A stretch of 64,000 nucleotides of DNA from Microbacterium testaceum (GTDB lineage: Bacteria > Actinomycetota > Actinomycetes > Actinomycetales > Microbacteriaceae): positions 124,001-188,000 of the forward strand of contig NZ_BJML01000001.1 of NCBI RefSeq assembly GCF_006539145.1. The letters are read 5' to 3'. The notes under the pieces are model-generated. The model was not told the origin of the DNA. It searched no databases and was given only the letters and a program-made list of their open reading frames with translations. The translations under genes were made by a program, and so were the position numbers. Numbering within the stretch: position 1 is the stretch's first letter; each line of letters begins with the position of its first letter. Shown piece after piece: positions 17,519 to 28,058 of this stretch.

Positions 17519-17578
17519 GGTCGCACGGGGCTCGGCTCGGCCGCGCCGAGACGGCATCTCGCTGACAAACCGGTTGCA

Positions 17579-17600
17579 GGCTGACGCGGAGTCGTCAGCC
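17579..17600. terminator. Possible hairpin terminator
   Basis: GGCTGAC (17579-17585) and GTCAGCC (17594-17600) form a 7-bp stem with an 8-base loop between the convergent FAD oxidoreductase and LysE genes. There is no T tract, so its role is uncertain. Confidence 0.3.
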
Positions 17601-17657
17601 AGTTGCCGTCCCGACGGCCGCCACCTGGACGACCGCCAGAGTCAGCTCTTCGGCCGG

Positions 17658-18290
17658 TCAGCTCTTCGCACCCGACAACGCGAGCGCGCCGCCGAGACCG
17701 ATCATCATGACCCCGCCGGTTCCCGACAGGGTCGAGATTCGGTTCGGCGACCGGGCGAACCACTCGCGGGCGGTGCCGGCGGCCAGGGCCCACACGCTGT
17801 CGCAGGTGAGCGCCATGATCTGGAACGTCAGGCCGAGAACGAGCAGCTGCAGCCACACCGCCCCCGCGTGCGGGTCGACGAACTGCGGCAGCACCGCGAC
17901 GAAGAACGCGATCGTCTTCGGGTTGGTCAATCCCACGACGAAACCCTGACGCAGCAGGGTCCACGACGACGAGGGCCCGCGCGTCGCCCCGGCGACGTGA
18001 GCGTGGCGGTGACGGATGGCCTGGATGCCGAGCCACACGAGATAGATGGCCCCGACGATCTTCAGGATCGTGAAGGCGACGATCGACGACGCGACGATCG
18101 CCCCGACGCCGAAGGCCACCGCGAGCACCGCCGGCACGGTACCGAGCGCGTTGCCGACGACGCTCAGCACGCCCGCGCGGCGGCCGAGCGCGATCGAACG
18201 CCCGATCACGAAGAGCACGCTCGGACCCGGGATGACGATGATGATGACCGACGCGGCGACGAACGCCAGCACGTTCTCGATCGGAGGCAT
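17658..18290 (-). CDS. LysE family translocator
   Basis: A 210-residue intact LysE/RhtB amino-acid exporter with about six hydrophobic segments. Landmarks: IIIVIPGPSVLFVIGRSIALG near residue 17 (family PGP signature), ILKIVGAIYLVWLGIQAIR near 75, and LRQGFVVGLTNPKTIAFFVAVLPQFV near 113 with the N-P-K motif. It is a useful comparison for the broken paralogue at 6812-7482, which has the same motifs interrupted. The start ATG 18290 opens into the first membrane helix. Monocistronic by spacing. Confidence 0.9.
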   Translation of the reverse strand: MPPIENVLAFVAASVIIIVIPGPSVLFVIGRSIALGRRAGVLSVVGNALGTVPAVLAVAFGVGAIVASSIVAFTILKIVGAIYLVWLGIQAIRHRHAHVAGATRGPSSSWTLLRQGFVVGLTNPKTIAFFVAVLPQFVDPHAGAVWLQLLVLGLTFQIMALTCDSVWALAAGTAREWFARSPNRISTLSGTGGVMMIGLGGALALSGAKS

Positions 18291-18479
18291 GCGTGAACTG
18301 TACTGCCGTCGCGTTTCGGGACGGTATCGCGCGTCGGGGCGGGCCGAACTCCTGAGATTCAGGATGGCGGTGGCCGCGGACGCGTTCAGTGGGGGTGATC
18401 ACGCGGTTTCTCACGAGTTCGGCCCGGCCGCCGCCGCGACCCGCCGCCGCCGAGGCCGCCGGACCTGGCGGCCGCGGCC

Positions 18480-20037
18480 TCACACCGGAACGCCCTCCCG
18501 CGCCAGCAGCTCCGTGATCCGGCCGACGCAGCCGCCGCAGCCGGTGCCGGCACGGGTCGCGGCCTTCACGCACGCGACCGTGGGTTCGCCCGCCGCGGCC
18601 GCCTCGCGTATCGCCCCGGCGCTGACGCCGTTGCACCAGCACACGGTGGCGTCCGCGGCGAAGGGGTCGCCGGCGGCGGGCATTCCGGCATCCGCGGCGT
18701 CGAGGCGCAGCAGCGATGAGCGGTCGGCGGGCAGCTCCGACCCGCGCTCGAACAGCAGGGTCAGCTCGGCGCCGGTGCGCGGCATCCCGACCGCGGCGAA
18801 GCCGGTCAGCACCCCCTCGACAGTGACGAGCTTCACGTACGCGCCCCGCGCGGGGTCGGCCCAGAGCGTGACCTGGGGGTCGTGGCATCCGGGTGCGTGA
18901 GAGAAGGGGTCGGCGTCGACCGCGCCCCCGGCGACCACGTCGATCCCCTCGGCTTTGAGCATCACGACACCGGGGCGCTCGACCGGTGCGGGCGCCTCGA
19001 CACCCGACGACAGCAGCGCCGCGAGTCGGTCGGCCTGCCGCCAACCGGGGCCGATGAGTCCGCTCGGTCCGCCGGGCACGCGTCCGTCGGGACCGGTGTC
19101 GGCGGGGTCGGCGACGTGCGCGCAGTCGCCGATCGCGAAGACGTTCGGGTCGGTCCACGAGCGCGACGATCCGTCGACGAGCACGCCGGCCGAGGTGGCG
19201 AGACCCGCGAGCGAGGCGATTTCCGTCCGTGCCCCGACCCCGCACGACAGCACGAGCAGGTCACCGGCGAGCACTTTGCCGTCGGCGCAGACGAGCCCGT
19301 CGAACCAGGCCTGACCGTGGTCGTCGTAGCGCTGCACGATGCTTTCGGCGCGCGCGTGGTGCATCATCTCGATGCCCACGGCGCTCGCCGCGGCGGCGAG
19401 CACGCGTCCGCCGTTCTCATCGAGCGTCCGGTTCATCGGCGCGGCGGAGTGATACGCCACGACCACCTCGGCGCCTGCCTCGGCGGCGGCGAGGGCGAGT
19501 TCCATGCCGAGCACTCCCGCGCCGAGCACGACGATGCGCTGACCCGCCGAGACCGCTGCGCGCACGTGCTCGGCGTCGGCGAGATCGCGCAGGGCCACGA
19601 CGCCCCGCGGCAATGCCGCCGCACCGTGGTCGAGTTCAGACGGCAGCGCCGGCCGCGCGGACCGATGCCGCTGCGCCCGCTCGAGTCCCGCGAGCGTCGG
19701 CACGTTCGCCCGCGCGCCGGTGGCGAGCACGAGTCGGTCGTAGGGAATCCGGATGCCATCGTGCAGGCGCACCACCCGGAGGTCGCGGTCGACGCCGACT
19801 ACCGTCGTCCCGAGCACGAACCGGACCCCGGCATCTTCGGCGACGCGGCGATCGCCCAGGTCGAGCCCTTCTCGGTTCATGCGCCCGACGGCATATTCTG
19901 CGAGCAGCACGCGGTTGTAGACGTCGTGCTGTTCGGCGCCGATGACGGTGAGGTCGATCCGCCCCTCGCGCACGGCGGGCAGGAGGCCCTCGATCAGCCT
20001 CGCCCCCACGGGACCGTAGCCCACCAGCACCACACGC

Positions 20038-20045
<8 letters not shown>
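18480..20045 (-). CDS. FAD/BFD electron-transfer subunit of assimilatory nitrate reductase (NasB-like of Bacillus)
   Basis: A 521-residue NAD(P)H:FAD oxidoreductase. N-terminal FAD site VVLVGYGPVGARLIEGLL, NAD site RIVVLGAGVLGMELALAAAEAGA near residue 166, and a second FAD motif VFAIGDCAHVAD. The C-terminal 55 residues are a bacterioferritin-associated-ferredoxin (BFD) [2Fe-2S] domain with cysteines in VCWCNGVS and GTGCGGCVG. This is the N-terminal half of nitrite reductase large subunits, without the siroheme part, as in proteins that feed electrons to NasA/NasC nitrate reductases. It overlaps the nitrate reductase gene by 8 bases and is the third gene of the operon. Confidence 0.85.
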
Positions 20046-22296
<2,251 letters not shown>

Positions 22297-22300
22297 GGGG

Positions 22301-23707
22301 TCAGATCCGCGTTCCGGTCTTCTTTGACAGGCGGAGGTACACGCCCGCGGTGAGGGCGAGGAAGGCCACGTAGGCGAGGGCGAACCAGCCGAGGGCGGGG
22401 GTGTACGAGCCGAACGTCGTCTTCGAGAAGCCGAGCAGCTGCGGGATGAAGAATCCGCCGTACGCGCCGATCGCCGAGATGAGGCCGAGGGCCGCGGCCG
22501 CCTTGCGCTGCGCGCCGATTCCGCCGTTGGCCTTGAGGGCGAAGATCGTCGGGATCATGCGGTAGGTCGAGCCGTTGCCGATGCCCGCCGCCGCGAACAG
22601 CACGAGGAAGCAGAGCAGGAAGATCGCGAAGTTCTGCATCGGCAGGGTGAGGATCACGCTCAGGATGCCGAGCCCCATGACCGTGAAGGCGCCGATCGTG
22701 ATGACGGTGCCGCCGAAGCGGTCGGCGAGCTTGCCGCCGTAGGGGCGGGCGAGCGAGCCGACAAGCGCACCCATGAACGCGAGGGTGACGGTGGCGGTGC
22801 CGATCGTGAAGCCCTTGAAGTCGGGGAACGTGTCGGCGAGCAGCTTCGGGAAGACGCCCGCGAAGCCGATGAACGAGCCGAAGGTGCCGATGTAGAGGAG
22901 CGAGAGCACCCACATGTGTGGCTCTTTGAGAGCGGCGAGGGATGCCGTGATGTCGGCCTTCGCGGCGGAGAGGTTGTCCATGCGGAGGTAGGCGCCGACC
23001 ATCGCGACGAGGATCAGCGGCACCCAGATGAGGCCAGCGAGCGGCAGGTTGAGGGTCGCTGCGGCGCCGACGGTGATGACGATGGGGACGACGAACTGCG
23101 CGACCGAGGCGCCGAGGTTGCCGCCGGCGGCGTTGAGTCCGAGGGCGTAGCCCTTCTGCGCGGCGGGGTAGAAGAACGTGATGTTCGACATGGAGCTGGC
23201 GAAGTTGCCGCCGCCGAAGCCGGCGAACGCGGCGATCAGGAGCAGGAGGCCGAAGGGCGTCTGGGGGTTCGACACCGCGATGGCGAGGCCGATGCTCGGG
23301 ATGAGCAGGAGGCCGGCCGAGACGATCGTCCAGTTGCGGCCGCCGAAGCGCGGGACCATGAAGGTGTAGGGGATGCGCAGCGTCGCGCCCACCAAGCTCG
23401 GCATGGAGATGAGCCAGAAGATTTCACCGGTGGAGAGCTGGAAGCCCGCCGCCGGCAGCGAGACGACGACGACCGACCACAGCTGCCAGACGACGAAGCC
23501 GAGGAACTCGGCGAAGATCGACCACCGCAGGTTGCGGGAGGCGATGGCCTTGCCCTCGTTGGCCCACTGGGTGGGGTTCTCGGGGTTCCAGTTGTCGATC
23601 CAGCGGCCGGAGCGGTGGGTCAGGGTTGCGTCGGCCTGGGCTGTTTGGGCCGGCGTTGCGGCCGCGGGCGGCGTTGCGGTTTCGGGGCGCGGGTCGGTGA
23701 CGGTCAC
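22301..23707 (-). CDS. narK: NarK-type nitrate/nitrite transporter
   Basis: A 468-residue MFS protein of the NNP family. After a soluble N-terminus (NWNPENPTQWANEGKAIASR) there are about 12 helices with the nitrate signatures GFGGGNFASSMSNITFFYP and AAAGIGNGSTYRMIPTIFA, and Arg in LRIPYTFMVPRFGGRN. It imports nitrate (or exports nitrite). The start is GTG 23707, preceded by GGAGG 6 bases upstream; the longer ATG frame to 23752 has no ribosome site. First gene of the nitrate operon; a GlnR-like box lies about 160 bases upstream. Confidence 0.92.
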   Translation of the reverse strand: MTVTDPRPETATPPAAATPAQTAQADATLTHRSGRWIDNWNPENPTQWANEGKAIASRNLRWSIFAEFLGFVVWQLWSVVVVSLPAAGFQLSTGEIFWLISMPSLVGATLRIPYTFMVPRFGGRNWTIVSAGLLLIPSIGLAIAVSNPQTPFGLLLLIAAFAGFGGGNFASSMSNITFFYPAAQKGYALGLNAAGGNLGASVAQFVVPIVITVGAAATLNLPLAGLIWVPLILVAMVGAYLRMDNLSAAKADITASLAALKEPHMWVLSLLYIGTFGSFIGFAGVFPKLLADTFPDFKGFTIGTATVTLAFMGALVGSLARPYGGKLADRFGGTVITIGAFTVMGLGILSVILTLPMQNFAIFLLCFLVLFAAAGIGNGSTYRMIPTIFALKANGGIGAQRKAAAALGLISAIGAYGGFFIPQLLGFSKTTFGSYTPALGWFALAYVAFLALTAGVYLRLSKKTGTRI

Positions 23708-23862
23708 GGGGTCCTCCGGTGGGCGATGCGGGGGAGGTGCAGCGCCTCGCATGGGCGGGGCGTGCCGCCAGCGTAGGGAGGGGGCGTTACCCGGGAGGGC
23801 GTCGGGAGGGGCGGGGAGGTAACGGTTCTTTCACCCGAAAGAGTTCCCACCGAGAGACACGA

Positions 23863-23878
23863 GTTACAAACACGAAAC
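23863..23878 (-). promoter_or_regulatory. Candidate GlnR box upstream of narK
   Basis: GTTAC-AAACAC-GAAAC (23863-23878) fits the actinobacterial GlnR half-box pair gTnAC-n6-GaAAC. It lies in the 181-base gap before narK, the first gene of a nitrate assimilation operon, which is a classical GlnR target. Only one pair of sites is convincing; a second pair is not clear. Confidence 0.45.
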
Positions 23879-23888
23879 ACTCACCACT

Positions 23889-24851
23889 TCAACCATCCTC
23901 GGTGCCGTTAGCGGTGGGCGTCGTGAGGCTGGTGTCCTGCATCCCTACGGCAGCAGCGAACTTGTCACCAAAATCCGTGGCGGTGATAATCCCTTTGTCA
24001 TAGTCCAGATGTGCTCCGGTAATGCCTCTGGCTCCCCCGATCTCCTGAAAGTTTGGAGCATTTAGCATCGCTTCGACGGCGGCCTGTGCCGCTGCTCGTT
24101 CTGGCCGCTTTTCCTGCCAGTCGTAAGCGCCGTCAGCCGTAAGCGATCTGGTGTAGTCCACTGTAACGAGCTTCAGTCGCACCCAGTTGTCGACATAAGT
24201 AGGCGTCATAGGGTCCGCGACAGGAAGCCCATCTTGCGACTCGGTGTTGAGCACGTGGGTTCGGATAATATTGTATCCGCCGGCAGGGTCGAAGACTCGT
24301 TTGAACTGGACAATCGGTGTGGTTCTAGCGTTATGCCCCAGAAGGTCTCGAAGGTATATCGCTTCGTCAGACGTTAGCTCCCGAACTATTTGGGCGAAAG
24401 AGGGGTGTGCCCAATTTGCAGAGCGCGCGTTTGACGCCGTGGCCAGCAGCTCGAGGTACATCTGTTTAAGAACGGGCTCATCCAAAGAGTAAGAGAGTCC
24501 CTCGAAAACGGGGCCAGCGATTGACGCCTTTGGTGTTTGTAGGTCCTCGTCGGGTACATCCTCTATCTTGGCGGCGTAATCTGAGGAGAACTCGGTCTCG
24601 AAGTACGTCCGCGAGATCCCCATTATGCCAGCGAGTGGGCGCATGATGATTAGGCTCATTGCCTCCTTAATGGCCATCTTCTGACCCTTCAGGCGTGCTG
24701 CGGCTTTGAATTCCTCAGTTTGCTTCGCCGCCTCCAAAAGTGCTTGCTGTTCGCTCTTTCGGATTTCGCGGGCAGAACGCATTGCGAGTTCGGTCGTGCT
24801 CTTGGCGGCTCCCAGTGCAGCCGCCCCGGCTGCCGCTTCAAGTCCTGTCAT
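23889..24851 (-). CDS. DUF4393 / Abi-alpha-like protein
   Basis: A 320-residue protein. The start is an Ala-rich helical region (LEAAAGAAALGAAKSTTELA), then a charged stretch. The central part matches DUF4393 (Abi-alpha) proteins: IAGPVFEGLSYSLDEPVLKQ, MYLELLATASNA, then WAHPSFAQIVRELTSDEAIY; the pattern P-(A/V)-x-E-x-L-S-Y-(S/T)-(L/M)-D-E, L-L-A-(S/T)-A and H-P-S-F-x-x-I-(V/I)-(R/K)-x-L-(T/S)-x-D-E-A is what I rely on. The family is linked to abortive infection by phage. GC is only about 52-57% in lines I counted, well below the flanks, so it looks recently acquired. No obvious partner gene. Confidence 0.7.
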   Translation of the reverse strand: MTGLEAAAGAAALGAAKSTTELAMRSAREIRKSEQQALLEAAKQTEEFKAAARLKGQKMAIKEAMSLIIMRPLAGIMGISRTYFETEFSSDYAAKIEDVPDEDLQTPKASIAGPVFEGLSYSLDEPVLKQMYLELLATASNARSANWAHPSFAQIVRELTSDEAIYLRDLLGHNARTTPIVQFKRVFDPAGGYNIIRTHVLNTESQDGLPVADPMTPTYVDNWVRLKLVTVDYTRSLTADGAYDWQEKRPERAAAQAAVEAMLNAPNFQEIGGARGITGAHLDYDKGIITATDFGDKFAAAVGMQDTSLTTPTANGTEDG

Positions 24852-25055
24852 TGGGCGAGACTAACTCAACTGCGAGACTCACAAACGTCTCATTGCGGTG
24901 GTTCGTGTGGCGCGCGAGTCTGGCCTGGCTTGGCTTGAGGCTCCGTCTCAGGCGTCGTCGGCTGAAGTCGATGCCGCGAGATGTGCGTGGTCAAGAAACA
25001 GCACGGTGGCTGGTTCGGCGCTCAATGAGGTCGCGGAGTTCAGCCCTTGGTGTGG

Positions 25056-25613
25056 CTACTCACCCCGCTGCGCCCGCAACCGCGCCTTCTTCTCGTGGTT
25101 GCCGCACGTGTTCATGTCGCACCACCGGCGCGTGCGGCCGCGACTGGTGTCGAAGAACCCCGCGCGGCAGGTGGGAGAGGCGCAGAGCGCGAGGGTGCCG
25201 GGGCGCACGCCGGCGAGGATCTCGATGGCGTCGGCGGCCACGACCCCGAGGGCTGCCGCGACGGTCGCGGGCTGCCCGAGGAACCATCGCCGGTGGCCGT
25301 CCTCGGCGAGCACCGCCACGGCGCCGCCGCGTGCGCTGAACCCGTTGATGACCTCGACGGCGTCGCGAGGGCGCGGCTGCCCGACGGCCTGAGCCGACGC
25401 CGCGATATGAATGGCCTCGCGCAGCTCCACCGCGGCGGCGAGGTCGGCGGGCGAGCACGCATCGACCGCGAGGTCCACCTCCCGCAGCCAATCCGCGAGA
25501 CGTGCGGGGGTCGGGATGCGTTCCACGGGTGCGCCGAACCGTTCCGTGAGCGTCCCCGTGAAGGTGGTGGCGAGCACGGAACCGAGACGAAACTCCGGGT
25601 CGCGAGCAGTCAT
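25056..25613 (-). CDS. CGNR zinc finger (ABATE) transcriptional regulator
   Basis: A 185-residue protein with an N-terminal ABATE/stress domain (LREVDLAVDACSPADLAAAV, ELREAIHIAASAQAVG) and a C-terminal CGNR zinc finger: LALCASPTCRAGFFDTSR, then RRWCDMNTCGNHEKKARLR. The Cys-x4-Cys and Cys-x4-Cys-G-N-(R/H) layout is diagnostic, though the usual Arg of CGNR is His here. Such proteins are putative DNA-binding regulators. It is divergent from the epoxide hydrolase gene with an inverted repeat between them, which implies local control. Confidence 0.88.
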   Translation of the reverse strand: MTARDPEFRLGSVLATTFTGTLTERFGAPVERIPTPARLADWLREVDLAVDACSPADLAAAVELREAIHIAASAQAVGQPRPRDAVEVINGFSARGGAVAVLAEDGHRRWFLGQPATVAAALGVVAADAIEILAGVRPGTLALCASPTCRAGFFDTSRGRTRRWCDMNTCGNHEKKARLRAQRGE

Positions 25614-25655
25614 GGAACCAGCATAGGCGGTTCCGCTTTGTCGGCGAAGGTGATA

Positions 25656-25674
25656 GAACCGTCATAGCCGGTTC
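25656..25674. promoter_or_regulatory. Inverted repeat operator between CGNR regulator and epoxide hydrolase
   Basis: GAACCG-TCATAGC-CGGTTC is a perfect 6-base inverted repeat. A related word CATAGGCGGTTCC occurs at 25622-25634 and CATAGCCGGTTCC at 25663-25675, so the half-site is repeated. It sits in the 87-base divergent gap and probably covers both promoters. Confidence 0.55.
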
Positions 25675-25700
25675 CATCCGCCGGTCGACGAGGAGCATCG

Positions 25701-26879
25701 ATGAGCGACCAGATGACGACGGACCGGATCGAGCGCTTCGAGGCGCACACCACCGACGAGGACCTCGCCGCGCTGCGCGCACGCCTGACCTCGACGCGAC
25801 TCCCTGAACGCGCAACGACACCCCACGACGCGCGAGGCCGCGATCGGTGGGAGCAAGGCCCGCCCCTCGCCGACATCGTCGAGCTCATCGAGTACTGGCG
25901 AACCGGGTACGACTGGCTGCCGTTCGAGCGCAGGCTCAACGAGATCGGCCAGTTCCGCACGGTCATCGACGGGCTCGGCATCCATTTCCTCCACCGCCGT
26001 TCGCCGCGGCCGGATGCCACCCCGCTCGTCCTGACCCACGGCTGGCCGGGGAGCGTCGCCGAGTTCGTCGACGTCATCGACGAGCTCTCCGAACCTCAGG
26101 ATGCCGGTGCCCCGGCGTTCCACGTCGTCGTGCCGTCGCTGCCGGGGTACGGCTACTCCGACAAACCCGCCGAAGAGGGATGGGGCACCGAGCGCATCGC
26201 GGCCGCGTGGGTCCAGCTCATGCGCCGGCTCGGCTACGACCGGTTCCTCGCCCACGGCGGCGATTGGGGCGGGCCGGTCACCATCGTGCTCGGTGGTCGG
26301 TTTCTGGAGCACGTCATCGGCATCCACACGACCATGCCGAGCGCGCCGCCCGGCCTCCGTCTCGACGGGCTCGACGACACCGAACGGCAGTGGGTCGAGC
26401 ACACCCGCGCCTTCGGGAGGAACCGTCTCGCTTACGCGAAGGTCATGGCAACCGCGCCGCAGACGATCGGGTATTCCCTAGTCGACTCGCCCGTCGGGCT
26501 GCTCGCGTGGATCCTTGAGAAGTTCTTCGAGTGGAGCGACACGCTCGACTCGCCGTTCGAGACCATCTCGCGCGACCGCTTCCTCGACAACGTGACCTTG
26601 TACTGGCTCACGGCGAGCGGCGCGTCAGCGGCGCGAATCTACTTCGAGAGTCACCAGTCGCTCGACCCCGACCTGCGGGTGGCGGTGCCCGCGGCCCTTA
26701 CGACGTACCCGCACGACATCGAGAAGCACCCGCGGTCCTGGGCGGAGGAGCGGTTTCGCCACATCGTGCGATGGCGGGCACCCGAGGCGGGTGGCCACTT
26801 TCCCGCGTTGGAGATGCCGGGGGAGTTCGTGCGCGACCTGCGGGAGGGGTTGGTGGCGGTGCTGGCGGCGTCGCGGTGA
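25701..26879 (+). CDS. Epoxide hydrolase family protein (EHN + alpha/beta hydrolase)
   Basis: A 392-residue enzyme. The N-terminal EHN domain (about 8-115) has LPERATTPHDARGRDRWEQG and YWRTGYDWLPFERRLNEIGQF. The alpha/beta hydrolase core has the oxyanion HGWPGS (113-118), the nucleophile Asp188 in HGGDWGGP, and a C-terminal catalytic His in EAGGHFPALEMP. Such enzymes open epoxides to diols; the physiological substrate is unknown. Start ATG 25701 follows GAGGAG (25690-25695). Divergent from the CGNR regulator. Confidence 0.88.
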   Translation: MSDQMTTDRIERFEAHTTDEDLAALRARLTSTRLPERATTPHDARGRDRWEQGPPLADIVELIEYWRTGYDWLPFERRLNEIGQFRTVIDGLGIHFLHRRSPRPDATPLVLTHGWPGSVAEFVDVIDELSEPQDAGAPAFHVVVPSLPGYGYSDKPAEEGWGTERIAAAWVQLMRRLGYDRFLAHGGDWGGPVTIVLGGRFLEHVIGIHTTMPSAPPGLRLDGLDDTERQWVEHTRAFGRNRLAYAKVMATAPQTIGYSLVDSPVGLLAWILEKFFEWSDTLDSPFETISRDRFLDNVTLYWLTASGASAARIYFESHQSLDPDLRVAVPAALTTYPHDIEKHPRSWAEERFRHIVRWRAPEAGGHFPALEMPGEFVRDLREGLVAVLAASR

Positions 26880-27061
26880 GGCGTTGCGAGCCTGATCGTG
26901 CCCCACCCTCGAGCCGCGTCGTCGATGCGTATCGCGATGCCTGGTCGGATAGCTTGTCGGTCGCGGTTCCCCAGGCGCATCTCGATCGGCCGCTTCCCGT
27001 AGGAGGAGTCGTCGCGGAGCTTGCGGTGTGAGACGAAGACGCCGCGGCCAAGCGTGACAAC

Positions 27062-27384
27062 ATGATCGGTGCCGCTGTCACCTGGCGCATCCCCCCAGTC
27101 TTCATGCTGCTCATGGTGTGGGGCGCTGGGGTCTCTGGGTTGCCTTTCGGGGGCGACGCCGACGCGGCCAACGCGTCCGCCCGGCCGGAGGAACGCTGGG
27201 CTTCGACGACGTGTGGCGTCCGTCGGCGGCGGAGACGCGGGTGGTGTGGGAGGTCGAGCAGTCGACGCCGGTTCCCACCCCGACACCTGACCGCGGGCCG
27301 GGCGTCATCGATGGGAACCGCATCGTGATCGAGGCAGCGACTGTGCGGCATCCGGATCCGGCGAAGCCCCATTCCCGCGAGTAG
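27062..27384 (+). pseudogene. Possible decayed small gene with one frameshift
   Basis: Between the epoxide hydrolase and AbiEi genes, 621 bases carry no intact gene. From 27062 one frame reads like protein (MIGAAVTWRIPPVFMLLMVW, a hydrophobic segment) to about 27190; then the coding character passes to the neighbouring frame (GTLGFDDVWRPSAAETRVVW to a stop at 27382-27384), with high third-position GC in both parts. One indel near 27190 would join them. I do not recognise the product. The first 180 bases of the gap (26880-27061) hold nothing I can name. Confidence 0.3.
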
Positions 27385-27449
27385 GCCTGAGGGCAGAAGT
27401 TAACGACCCGCAGTGGTCCGCGTCATCCGCGTCGCCGGTGGAACATATC

Positions 27450-27475
27450 GTTACCAGGTAACATTACCTGTGAAC
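27450..27475. promoter_or_regulatory. Palindromic operator before abiEi
   Basis: GTTACC-A-GGTAAC (27450-27462) is a perfect inverted repeat and interlocks with AGGTAA-CA-TTACCT (27456-27469), followed by GTGAAC. AbiEi antitoxins are known to bind inverted repeats in their own promoter, so this AT-rich island 25 bases before the AbiEi start is a good autoregulation site. Confidence 0.6.
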
Positions 27476-27500
27476 GTTTTGTGTCAGAGAGAGGGAAGTC

Positions 27501-28058
27501 GTGCGACCTGTCACGCCGAACTCAGCTGTGCAGGGCAAGGGCAGCCGCAGCGGCTTCTACCGCAGCGCGAACAGGGGAGCATGGGAGCGGATCGCTCGGG
27601 GCCTCTACCTCCCCGAAGGCGCGCCCGCAGCGGACTGGGACCAGCTCGAAGCATCTGCCCGACGCCCCGAGGCGACCATCTGCCTCATCTCGTCGCTCGC
27701 GTACTACGACCTCACTGATGTCATCCCCGACGCGCTCGACGTGGCTATTCCTCGTGGTACCCGCGCTCCCGCGTCAGAAGGTGCCATCCGTTGGCATCGG
27801 TTCGATGCGGGCACCTTCTTGTTGGAGCGAGAAGACGTCGTCATCCCCGGCAGCACTCAGCGGATCGGCATCTACACGCCGGAACGAACGATCGTGGACT
27901 GCTTCCGCTTACGAGCCGACACGGGTTACGAGATTCCGCGCGACGCGCTGAAAGAGTGGTTGCGACGCGGGGGGAAGCCCGCGACCTTGATGAAAGTGGC
28001 TCAAGCCCTTCCTCGGAGCACCAAGCCTGTACGCGACGCACTCGAGATTCTCGCGTGA
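27501..28058 (+). CDS. Type IV antitoxin AbiEi family protein
   Basis: A 185-residue AbiEi antitoxin. The N-terminal winged helix (about 17-60: SGFYRSANRGAWERIARGLY) matches AbiEi_4-like antitoxins, followed by the C-terminal AbiEi domain with AISSLAYYDL-like ICLISSLAYYDLTDVIPDA, VAIPRGTRAP and IYTPERTIVDCFRLR. It neutralises the AbiEii nucleotidyltransferase without direct contact and represses its own promoter. GTG 27501 follows GAGAGGGAA. Its TGA overlaps the GTG of the toxin gene (GTGA). Confidence 0.88.
   Translation: MRPVTPNSAVQGKGSRSGFYRSANRGAWERIARGLYLPEGAPAADWDQLEASARRPEATICLISSLAYYDLTDVIPDALDVAIPRGTRAPASEGAIRWHRFDAGTFLLEREDVVIPGSTQRIGIYTPERTIVDCFRLRADTGYEIPRDALKEWLRRGGKPATLMKVAQALPRSTKPVRDALEILA

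Noticed and set aside
17531..17550. CTCGGC ... GCGCCGAG hairpin
   Set aside because: Short and GC-driven, no T tract and inside a GC-rich stretch; weaker than the neighbouring GGCTGAC hairpin.
26698..27372. 224-residue minus-strand frame after the epoxide hydrolase
   Set aside because: Overlaps the hydrolase 3' end in antisense and lacks any recognisable domain.
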